24,300 nt of DNA from DATIGJ01 sp035644155 (lineage in GTDB: Bacteria; Patescibacteriota; Microgenomatia; Levybacterales; UBA12049), in assembly GCA_035644155.1 (NCBI GenBank), contig DASQPC010000098.1, forward strand, positions 1-24,300, written 5' to 3'. Positions 1-7,500 of this stretch are shown here, piece by piece. Under the pieces are notes generated by a model. It was not told the origin of the DNA, did no database searches, and was given only the letters and a program-made list of their open reading frames with translations. Numbering within the stretch: position 1 is the stretch's first letter; each line of letters opens with the position of its first letter. The translations under genes and the position numbers were made by a program.

Positions 1-1
1 C

Positions 2-37
2 CAGAAGAGAGATAAAAGATTAATAGAACATGGATAA
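2..37 (+). CDS. possible C-terminal tail of a gene cut by the window edge
   Basis: An open frame enters from the left edge and ends at TAA 35-37, giving a short basic tail ending in RLIEHG. The gene just upstream of rplS is often trmD (tRNA guanine-N1 methyltransferase), and a basic C-terminus would be compatible, but eleven residues cannot identify it. The stretch 38-70 between this stop and the rplS promoter shows nothing recognisable. Confidence 0.2.
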   Translation, partial: QKRDKRLIEHG

Positions 38-70
38 TTAGACAGACAAAAGGGACTTAGTAAGTAGCCG

Positions 71-99
71 TTGAGATTTCGTAAGTTTTACGGTATAAT
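71..99 (+). promoter_or_regulatory. rplS promoter
   Basis: A -35 box TTGAGA (71-76), a 17-base spacer and a perfect -10 box TATAAT (94-99) precede the rplS ATG by only 8 bases. Transcription would start about two bases before the start codon, so the mRNA should be nearly leaderless. Confidence 0.8.
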
Positions 100-107
100 T
101 ACAAAAT

Positions 108-392
108 ATGTTGCAGACAATTAATTTTGCGCCAGGAGATATCATTAAAGTTCACCAAAAGATTACTGAAGGAGATAAAATTCGTACGCAGATTTTTAAA
201 GGTATTGTCCTTGCCATTAAAGGTCGAGGAGAAAACAAAATGTTTACCGTGCAAAAAATGGTTGGACAAATTGGGGTTGAACGCATTTGGCCAGTTAATT
301 CTCCTTTGATTGAAAAAGTCGAACTTGCCGAAAAACCTCGAAGACGCGTCCGTCGCGCAAAACTCTACAACCTTCGTGTTCCAAAGAAATAA
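108..392 (+). CDS. rplS: 50S ribosomal protein L19
   Basis: L19 sits at the interface of the 30S and 50S subunits and helps form an intersubunit bridge. The 94-aa product carries the family pattern throughout: GDIIKVHQKITEGDK near the N-terminus, a central FKGIVLAIKGRGENKMFTV segment, the GVERIWPVNSPLIEKVE segment, and the C-terminal RRVRRAKLYNLR. It is slightly shorter than the usual 110 to 120 residues, with little C-terminal extension. There is no Shine-Dalgarno sequence; the start lies 8 bases after a consensus -10 box. The hydrolase gene begins 5 bases after the stop and probably shares the transcript. Confidence 0.97.
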   Translation: MLQTINFAPGDIIKVHQKITEGDKIRTQIFKGIVLAIKGRGENKMFTVQKMVGQIGVERIWPVNSPLIEKVELAEKPRRRVRRAKLYNLRVPKK

Positions 393-397
393 TTCAA

Positions 398-1171
398 ATG
401 CAAAAACTGCAAATCAACAATAGAAAAGGACAGATAATTGTCGTTGTTGTTGAAGAACCAAAAGAAGAGCCAAAGGGTTTGGTATTTGTTCTGCATGGAC
501 TCAGTGGCAATAAAGAAGAACCCCATATCGTCGAATTCGCAAAAGCATTTCACGATAAAAACTACACAGTTGTCAAATTTGATACGACAAATACCTTTGG
601 AGAGAGTGCTGGAAAGTATGAAGATGCAACGGTCACGACGTATTATGACGATCTCGCAGATGTTATTAATTGGGCGAAAACACAACCGTGGTATCAAGAA
701 CCATTTTGTTTGGTGGGACATAGTTTGGGCGGGATAGCAGTTATTTTGTATGGGCAAAAACATCCACAAGGAATCAAAGGTCTTGCTCCTATCTCAAGCG
801 TTGTCTCAGGCAAATTAAGTGGTGAAACTTGGAAATATCGCGAGAGACTTGATGAGTGGCAACAAACAGGTTGGCTCGTTGAAAAAAGTACAACCAATCC
901 AGGCCGCGTCAAAAGACTTCCGTGGTCGCACATGGTTGATAGGCTGAGTTATAACGTGTTGCCGGATGCGAAGTTACTTACGATGCCAGTTCTTATGATT
1001 GTTGGTGATAAAGATGATAGTACTCCGCCCGAGCATCAACAATTACTCTACGAAAAACTTCCTGGCAAAAAAGAAATACATATCATCAAAGGAGCTCCTC
1101 ATTCTTTTGTCGACCCCGAACACTTGGCACAGATACGAAAAATCTTTCTCAACTGGATTGATGAGTTATAG
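398..1171 (+). CDS. alpha/beta-hydrolase family protein (esterase/acylhydrolase-like)
   Basis: The 257-aa protein has a complete serine-hydrolase triad: oxyanion-region HG at residues 33-34, nucleophile elbow GHSLGG at 107-112 (Ser109), a probable acid among the Asp residues at 204-207 (GDKDDSTPP), and His235 in GAPHSF. The layout matches small cytosolic esterases and acylaminoacyl-peptidase-like hydrolases; no signal peptide is visible. The substrate cannot be told from sequence. The gene follows rplS by 5 bases without a Shine-Dalgarno sequence or clear promoter, so it is probably co-transcribed with it. It converges with the minus-strand gene ending at 1181, leaving only 9 bases and no room for a hairpin terminator. 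Confidence 0.85.
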   Translation: MQKLQINNRKGQIIVVVVEEPKEEPKGLVFVLHGLSGNKEEPHIVEFAKAFHDKNYTVVKFDTTNTFGESAGKYEDATVTTYYDDLADVINWAKTQPWYQEPFCLVGHSLGGIAVILYGQKHPQGIKGLAPISSVVSGKLSGETWKYRERLDEWQQTGWLVEKSTTNPGRVKRLPWSHMVDRLSYNVLPDAKLLTMPVLMIVGDKDDSTPPEHQQLLYEKLPGKKEIHIIKGAPHSFVDPEHLAQIRKIFLNWIDEL

Positions 1172-1180
1172 AATCTTTAA

Positions 1181-1897
1181 TTATTTTATCTCTTTTAGAG
1201 AACGAAAGTATGCGATTTCGATTTCTCCCATTGGTTTAATTCCAGAAAATGCTACTTTAGGAGAAACTTCTCCCATATTGATCCGCAAATCATTTCCTTG
1301 ATCACCAGGTCTTAGTTCCCAATGAGAAAGGACAGTGTGATTAATTCCCGCAATTACTCCTTTGGCTTTCTCAGCATCAGCAATTAATCTTTCCATTTCT
1401 GGCCTTGGTCGCAACTTCATAAATCTTTCATATTCTGGATATTCGGGATCTTTGAAATAGTCTGGATTTTCTGGTGTTGGATGAACAAAAGAGGTAGGAA
1501 AAAGAAAGAATTCTTTTGCAGCTGGATGTACTTCAGATTGATCTATCGGTATACCTAACTTGTTTAATAAGCGATGTGTTTTCCCACGACGGGCTGCGTT
1601 CTGTTGTGCAACGACTTTGCATTCTTCTTTTGGCAGAAAATTTAATCTATCTGGAAATGATTCCCGAAAGGGATAAAAGTATAAGTCTCTTGCTTGAGGA
1701 AGATTTGGATCTTTATCAGATGGTAATGACCATCCAGGAAACTCACCTGTCTCAACAAACGCTTTGAATGCTTCCGTACTAGTGGCATGTAATCCTATGC
1801 AATCGTTTGTTTCGATACCCCTTTTTACAAGACCATTTAATAAACTTACGCGTTTTCCTTTTTCAGGATTTGTGTCTTGTACCCTTTCAATAGCCAT
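1181..1897 (-). CDS. orphan cytosolic protein with GLHATS motif, 238 aa
   Basis: I do not recognise a named family. The 238-aa protein is soluble, without membrane segments or signal peptide. A conserved-looking N-terminal block, GLHATSTEAF at residues 35-44 followed by a GEFPG turn (51-55), is followed by LYFYPFRESFP (72-82) and a QNAARRGKTHRLL helix (99-111). The end reads SPKVAFSGIKPMGEIEI. An early H-x-T-S block, an aromatic YFYP strand and a late glutamate faintly recall ADP-ribosyltransferase-like folds; this is only a resemblance and is untested. The start follows a near-consensus promoter by 10 bases, and a perfect palindrome lies inside that promoter, so the gene is probably controlled by a dimeric repressor. 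It is divergent from the YraN gene. Confidence 0.75.
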   Translation of the reverse strand: MAIERVQDTNPEKGKRVSLLNGLVKRGIETNDCIGLHATSTEAFKAFVETGEFPGWSLPSDKDPNLPQARDLYFYPFRESFPDRLNFLPKEECKVVAQQNAARRGKTHRLLNKLGIPIDQSEVHPAAKEFFLFPTSFVHPTPENPDYFKDPEYPEYERFMKLRPRPEMERLIADAEKAKGVIAGINHTVLSHWELRPGDQGNDLRINMGEVSPKVAFSGIKPMGEIEIAYFRSLKEIK

Positions 1898-1907
1898 AGA
1901 AAAATTT

Positions 1908-1936
1908 ATAATACTCTACGTTGTAGAGTATGTCAA
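1908..1936 (-). promoter_or_regulatory. promoter of the 238-aa orphan gene
   Basis: On the minus strand, a perfect -35 TTGACA (1936-1931), a 17-base spacer and -10 TATTAT (1913-1908) stand 10 bases before the ATG at 1897. It is the closest match to the sigma-70 consensus -35 in the window, and its spacer is almost entirely an inverted repeat. Confidence 0.8.
1911..1931. promoter_or_regulatory. perfect inverted repeat, likely operator
   Basis: Two perfect 9-base arms, ATACTCTAC (1911-1919) and GTAGAGTAT (1923-1931), flank a 3-base centre. The repeat fills the spacer between -35 and -10 of the minus-strand promoter, touching both boxes. That is the classic place for a dimeric repressor to block RNA polymerase. 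It may also influence the divergent YraN gene, whose start is about 50 bases away. No regulator for it is evident nearby. Confidence 0.65.
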
Positions 1937-1981
1937 ATGTCATGCAGATTCCTTTTTCATCTGTTACGATAATTGATGAGT

Positions 1982-2344
1982 ATGTTTTTTACAAGAAAAG
2001 AAGCTGGTAAGTTAGGGGAGGATCTTGCTGTATCATATCTTATTAAACATGGATATCAGATTATTGAGCAAAATTTTAGAATTCGTGGTGGAGAGATAGA
2101 TATTGTTGCTCTTGAGAAAGATACATTAGTTTTTGTTGAAGTAAAAACGCGAAGTTCTGCGGAGTTTGGATCACCGCTTGAAGCAATTACGTATTGGAAA
2201 TTAAAGTCACTCATCAAAACTGCACAATTTTATAAACTCAAACATCCAAAGCTTCCTGATGCAATGAGAATTGATGCTGTTGCTATTTTACTGGATAAGA
2301 AAAACAATGTGGTTTCAATTGAGCTTGTGAAAAATATTACCTAG
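1982..2344 (+). CDS. yraN: YraN/UPF0102 family nuclease-fold protein
   Basis: This 120-aa protein belongs to the small UPF0102 family with a restriction-endonuclease-like fold. The family pattern is visible in order: KEAGKLGEDLAVSYL at the N-terminus, then GGEIDIVA (Glu38, Asp40) and FVEVKTR (Glu53, Lys55), which make up a PD-(D/E)xK-type active site. The biological role of the family is poorly defined; a link to DNA processing is usually assumed. In-frame starts also exist at 1973 (TTG) and 1976 (ATG). I chose ATG 1982 because it lies 8 bases after a GATAAT -10-like box (1968-1973), the spacing seen for other genes here. No convincing -35 box precedes it. Confidence 0.88.
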   Translation: MFFTRKEAGKLGEDLAVSYLIKHGYQIIEQNFRIRGGEIDIVALEKDTLVFVEVKTRSSAEFGSPLEAITYWKLKSLIKTAQFYKLKHPKLPDAMRIDAVAILLDKKNNVVSIELVKNIT

Positions 2345-2353
2345 AGGTATACT
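2325..2353 (+). promoter_or_regulatory. pyk promoter
   Basis: A -35 TTGTGA (2325-2330) inside the end of yraN, a 17-base spacer and -10 TATACT (2348-2353) lie 7 bases before the pyk ATG. The predicted transcription start coincides with the start codon. Confidence 0.75.
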
Positions 2354-2360
2354 TAAATTT

Positions 2361-3761
2361 ATGAAAAATAAACCGGTAAAAATTGTTGCAACGATTGGCC
2401 CTGCAACTCATAGTGCTGAAATGATATTCAAACTTGCTGATGCGGGCGTGGAGGTATTCCGTATTAATTTATCTCATGCGACGCCTTCGGAGGTTCCGGA
2501 TCGATTTCGTTGGATCAGAGAAGCCGAAAAAAAACTCGGCAAGCCGTTAACGATCATGGGAGATCTGCCAGGTCCCAAAATTCGCATTACTGATATGAAG
2601 CCAGATACAATACTGCAAAAAGATCGAAGGTTTGTCGTGTCCAAACAAATAACTTTAGGTGATGAACATGGTTGCGGACTGAATCATCCATCAATTATTG
2701 ATATTCTTGAAGTTGGGGCGGAGGTGTTTATTGATGATGGGACGATTAAACTTGTCGTTGATAAAAAACTTGAGGATGCTGTTGAGACGACTGTCTTGGT
2801 CGGAGGGCATCTTAAACCCAAAAAAGGATTTTCTGCTGAGGGGATTTCTCTGAGTACTGCTGGTGTTTCTGAAAAAGATACAGAGTGGGTTCGGCTGATG
2901 CTTGAGAATAAAGCTGACGCGTTGGCAATTTCTTTTGTCCAGACAAAAGAAGATATCCTGGCTGTAAAAAAACTCTTACCTCAAGGAAGTGGCATGATGC
3001 TTATTGCCAAGATAGAAACTGAGAAAGGCGTTGAAAATGCAGAAAGTATTTTGGAAGTTGCTCATGGAATGATGGTAGCACGCGGAGATCTTGGTCTTGC
3101 TGTACCGATTGCAAAAGTGCCTTTTATCCAAAAATATTTAATAGAGTTATGCGTTAAGAAAGCAAAACCTGTTATTACTGCAACGCAGATGTTGGAGTCA
3201 ATGATCAGTAAGCCGCTCCCGACACGTGCGGAGGTAACAGATGTCGCCAATGCAATTTTGGATAGAACAGATGCTGTGATGCTTTCAGCTGAGACTGCTG
3301 AAGGGAAATTTCCTGTAGAAACTGTTGAGATGATGGTAAAAATTATTAATGAAGCTGTAAAACAAATTATCCAATACAAATTTGAGGATGAAAAAAATAC
3401 CACAAATGCAATTAGTGATGCTGTTGGCGTTGTGGCTGAGCAAGTAGAAGCAAAAGCAATTATTGCCTTCACAGAAACAGGAATCACTGCAAGTAGGATT
3501 TCCAAACATCGTCATCCCCAGCCAATTATTGCTGTCTCACCCAATCAAAAAATTATTAGAAATCTTAATTTCATTTGGGGTGTTCATCCACATCTGATTA
3601 GTGAGACGAAAAACTTTGATGATATGTTGCAACAAGCAAAAGAGTTGGCAAAGCACAATAGAGCATTGCCTTTGGAAAAAGATGATACGTATGTTATTGC
3701 AGCCGGTATGCCTTTTGGTGAAGCAGGATCGACGAATATGATTTTGGTGGAGAAAGTGTGA
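2361..3761 (+). CDS. pyk: pyruvate kinase
   Basis: Catalyses phosphoenolpyruvate + ADP to pyruvate + ATP, the last step of glycolysis. The 466-aa protein has the full A/B/C domain arrangement. The TIM barrel opens with KIVATIGPAT, and the GDLPGPKIRI segment is at residues 67-76. The B domain occupies roughly 75-165. Catalytic and metal residues are seen in KIE (217-219), ARGDLG (240-245), TATQMLESM (273-281) and MLSAETA (307-313). The C domain (from about 345) is complete but short. A -10 box 7 bases upstream indicates a leaderless message. The gene converges with the minus-strand membrane-protein gene, leaving 9 bases. A gpm gene and a PEP-synthase-like gene lie a few kilobases away, so much of lower glycolysis is local. 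Confidence 0.97.
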   Translation: MKNKPVKIVATIGPATHSAEMIFKLADAGVEVFRINLSHATPSEVPDRFRWIREAEKKLGKPLTIMGDLPGPKIRITDMKPDTILQKDRRFVVSKQITLGDEHGCGLNHPSIIDILEVGAEVFIDDGTIKLVVDKKLEDAVETTVLVGGHLKPKKGFSAEGISLSTAGVSEKDTEWVRLMLENKADALAISFVQTKEDILAVKKLLPQGSGMMLIAKIETEKGVENAESILEVAHGMMVARGDLGLAVPIAKVPFIQKYLIELCVKKAKPVITATQMLESMISKPLPTRAEVTDVANAILDRTDAVMLSAETAEGKFPVETVEMMVKIINEAVKQIIQYKFEDEKNTTNAISDAVGVVAEQVEAKAIIAFTETGITASRISKHRHPQPIIAVSPNQKIIRNLNFIWGVHPHLISETKNFDDMLQQAKELAKHNRALPLEKDDTYVIAAGMPFGEAGSTNMILVEKV

Positions 3762-3770
3762 TAAACTGAT

Positions 3771-4457
3771 TTATCTCCCTGTGTTATCGTGTTTGCTCTT
3801 TGTAACGTCAGCAGCAATTGTGCCAATATTTTGATTTGCAGAAAACCAATGAAAATTTTGTGATTGATAAGAAGTACCTATCGGTTGTGCTATATTTCGA
3901 TTATTATTTTGGCGTATAGGTTGATTACGAGATGGTGTTGATTGACGATGTGCTTGTGCCATACTTGTAGTATACCACGTATAATAATTATATAAAAGTC
4001 CTCCTACAAGAAATAACAATGAAAATCCGAAAGTTATAAGAGCTGTTTGAAAACATTGACTTTTTATTTCTAAAATGTTTCTATTTACTTCATAATCATA
4101 ATTAACAATATTTAATGCATTTAATCTGATTTGCTCATCAGACATTTGTAGAAAACGAGTATAAAAATCTTTGATCCCAATACCAATTTTTATATGCCTA
4201 TTCCATAATGTTAGAATACAAAAGAGAAGACTTACCAAGGATAAAAAAAATCCTATATCAATTAAAGAGTTAAACAAAAAGCCTTTGGCTTGAGTTGCAA
4301 ATGTAACAAGTATCGTTAATATGACTCCTTCGCCTGCAATTAAATAACCAGTTTTTGCTTCCATACTTGCCACCGAAGCTGCTTGGAACTCAAGTTGCTT
4401 AAGTCCTTGGTCAAATAATACTGAAAAAATAAATTTATTAGATGTTCGTCTTGCCAC
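3771..4457 (-). CDS. three-TM membrane protein, SLATT/Pycsar-effector-like
   Basis: Unrecognised 228-aa membrane protein. An amphipathic N-terminal helix (LKQLEFQAASVASMEAKTG, about residues 19-37) leads into TM1 (36-56) and TM2 (64-84). A soluble helical stretch (95-135) is followed by TM3 (137-157) and a Gln/Asn/Ser-rich tail (166-228). The pattern of a helix with an E-A-K step entering a paired TM, then a long helix returning to the membrane, resembles SLATT and PycTM membrane effectors, but no nucleotide-sensing partner is present, so this is a weak analogy. The frame is open up to ATG 4574 inside uvrB. I prefer GTG 4457 because a TTGTTT/17/TATAAT promoter ends 7 bases before it. The gene looks more AT-rich than its neighbours. 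Its first in-frame ATG would delete part of the leading helix. Confidence 0.65.
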   Translation of the reverse strand: MARRTSNKFIFSVLFDQGLKQLEFQAASVASMEAKTGYLIAGEGVILTILVTFATQAKGFLFNSLIDIGFFLSLVSLLFCILTLWNRHIKIGIGIKDFYTRFLQMSDEQIRLNALNIVNYDYEVNRNILEIKSQCFQTALITFGFSLLFLVGGLLYNYYTWYTTSMAQAHRQSTPSRNQPIRQNNNRNIAQPIGTSYQSQNFHWFSANQNIGTIAADVTKSKHDNTGR

Positions 4458-4464
4458 CGCAGAG

Positions 4465-4493
4465 ATTATAGGGTTATAAAGAGAGAGAAACAA
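4465..4493 (-). promoter_or_regulatory. promoter of the membrane-protein gene
   Basis: On the minus strand, TTGTTT (4493-4488), a 17-base spacer and a perfect TATAAT (4470-4465) end 7 bases before GTG 4457. It is located in the short stretch after the uvrB stop codon, arguing that this gene is transcribed separately from uvrB and fixing its start. Confidence 0.75.
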
Positions 4494-4515
4494 GATGGTA
4501 GTAGATGTGATGTCA

Positions 4516-7500
4516 TTAATTATTTTTCTTCTGTACTGCTTTAATCTTATCCCGCATTCTGATTGCTCCTTCAAAATCCAATCGTTCTGCTGCGAGTTTC
4601 ATTTCTTTACGAAGTTTCTTTAATAAATCTTCCCGCTCATCTGGCAGAAGAACTTCTTTATTGCTAAACTCAATAATCTCATCCATATTTCTCATTTGTT
4701 CTTCTTCTTTTTGTTCTTCAACCAGTCTTGCTCGAATTGCTTTTTGAATTGTTTGTGGCGTGATGCCGTGCTTTTCATTGTAAGCAAGTTGGATCTCACG
4801 TCGTCTGGTCACTTCATCCATTGCAGCTTTCATTGAACGAGTTTCTTTGTCTGCATACATAATAACTTGAGCATCGACATTACGTGCAGCACGTCCCATT
4901 GTTTGAATAAGTGACGTGCGACTTCTCAAAAATCCTTCTTTGTCAGCATCCAAAATCGCAACAAGTGATACTTCTGGGAGATCAAGCCCTTCACGAAGAA
5001 GGTTAATGCCAATCAGCACATCAAAGTCTCCACGTCTGAGACTATCCAACACATCTTGCCGTTCAAGCGTTTCAATGTCTGAATGAAGATACGTGACTTT
5101 AATATCATGTTCTTGGAGATAACTTGAAAGTTCCTCAGCCATACGTTTGGTAAGTGTTGTAATGAGGACTCGTTGTTTTTTCTCAACACGTTTTTTGATC
5201 TCTTCCATAAGATCTGCTATTTGTCCTTCTGATGGCTTGACCGTAATTATAGGATCGACAAGTCCTGTCGGACGGATCAGTTGTTCGACGACACCGGTTT
5301 CTGATTCTTGGGCTAAAGAAAGTTCATACTCATCAGGAGTTGCTGAAACATAAATAATCTGATTGGTTTGTCGCATAAACTCATCAAATTTCAAAGGCCG
5401 GTTATCAAGTGCTGATGGCAAACGAAAGCCATAATCAATCAACATTTGTTTTCTTGAGCGATCACCATTGTACATTCCACGAACCTGAGGAATCGTAATA
5501 TGTGATTCATCAACCAAAAGCAGCCAATCATCAGAGGCAACATTAAAATAATCAATAAGCGTATATGGCGGCTGTCCTGGCGCTCTCCCGTCAAAATAAA
5601 TTGAATAATTCTCAATGCCATTGACATAGCCAACTTCTTTGAGCATCTCCAGGTCAAAATTGGTTCGCTGTTTGATCCGTTGTGCTTCTAAAAGTTTGCC
5701 TTGATCTTTGAGATGCTTTTCTTGCATCTGCAAATCATGACGAATATGAGCAAATGCGTCAGTATAACTTCGTGGATCGGTCATGTAATGTTTGGCAGGA
5801 TAAATAACGGTTGCATCAAGCGGTTTGAGAATATCACCGGTCAGAGGATTGAATTCATACATATTGGTGAGAGTATCTTGCACCTCAATCCGAATACCAT
5901 AATCAACATACGCTGGAAAAAGATCAATGCTGCTGCCTCGTATTCGAAACGCTCCACGACGGAATTCATAATCATTGCGTTCATACTGTAAATCAGTCAG
6001 TCGCATCATAATGTCTGATTGACGGATTTTCATGCCCTTTTTGAGTTCCAACACAAACTTTCCATATTCCACAGGTGACCCAAGATTGTAAATACAGGAA
6101 ACAGAAGCAACGACGATAACATCTTTGCGAGTTAAGAGATTGGTGGTTGCGGCGAGGCGAAGTTTGTCGATCTCGTCATTGATCTGTGCTTCTTTTTCGA
6201 TATAGGTATCAGTCGTTGGCATGTATGCTTCTGGTTGATAATAATCATAATAAGAAACAAAATAGCTCACTGCATTGTTTGGAAAAAAGTCACGAAATTC
6301 CTGATAAAGTTGCCCGGCAAGTGTTTTGTTATGCGAGATAATAAGCGTTGGTCTTTGGACTTTTTGGATAACGTTTGCCATGGTAAAAGTATTATGAACA
6401 AAGACTCCTCCTGTGCCTGCAAGAAATGTTTCATTATCTTCAACAGCAAAATCATAAACATATTTTTCTCCGGGGACTTTAGTAATAGTTTTAATCTTTG
6501 ACCAATAAAGATTGATGAGAGATTCTTTCTCTTCAATTTCTTCTAAAGGATCTATTTTGTTTTTTCTTACAGCTTCTTTTTTCAGTAATGATAGTATTTT
6601 TTTGAAACAGTCAAGCGACGGCTTTCTCTTTCCTGCTTCAAGCATTGCAATATATGATCGATTAACACCGCAAAAAGTGGAGATATCTTTTTGATAGAGA
6701 GAAAGTTGAGAACGGATATATTTTAGCCAGGTACCATCAATAGGAATAACATTCACATTTGTATTATGGGAATGTTTAATTATTGCTGATAATTTGTTTT
6801 GTTTTTCTTTAATAATAAAACCTATATATTGTTCAAATAATTTAAGATATAGTTGTCCAGAGACACTGATTCGATAGTATAAGTATCTTTCAGCAGAGTT
6901 AGGCAGTTTTTTCATCCGCTTGCCTATACGTGCAATTATTCCAAATCGTAGCAATGCATAACATATATCTGATGCAAGTTCACGACTTGCAGTTAATGCT
7001 GTTACTTTATCCCCATCGACGCCACCATCGCCAGAAAAATAACCTTTAAGTATTTCTGCTAAATGGTTATTTGAGAGATTCAACCAATATGGAGGAAGAC
7101 GTTTAGATTGAGAGTTTTTCCCACACCATGTTGTAAAAAGATATGACCAAAACAACGAAGAAATTTGGTAATCATAGGTATCATGACGTAAAAAATATTT
7201 GAGTTGTAGTTCTTTTACCGTTTTCGTAAAATCATCAATTATTTCCTTTGATCCTGAAGAAAGAATGAGATATTTTTGCTCCCCGTGTCCTTCCGCAATA
7301 TAATAACCTAAAAGTCTCATTAAAGATTCAGTAATAGGAAGATTAAGTCCAGTCTGATAGTCCCTTGCATATACTCCAACGGTTGCGTTTTTACTTAGAG
7401 AAGGAATAATCATTGAAAGCTTATTATATGAAGCAATATGTATCCGCTCTCCACGGGAGAGATTAAATATTTTTGTTGGTGTAAGATGTTGATAAAGTTG

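Noticed and set aside
4458..4574. Longer membrane-protein frame starting inside uvrB
   Set aside because: A TTGTTT/17/TATAAT promoter lies inside this extension and directs a start at GTG 4457.
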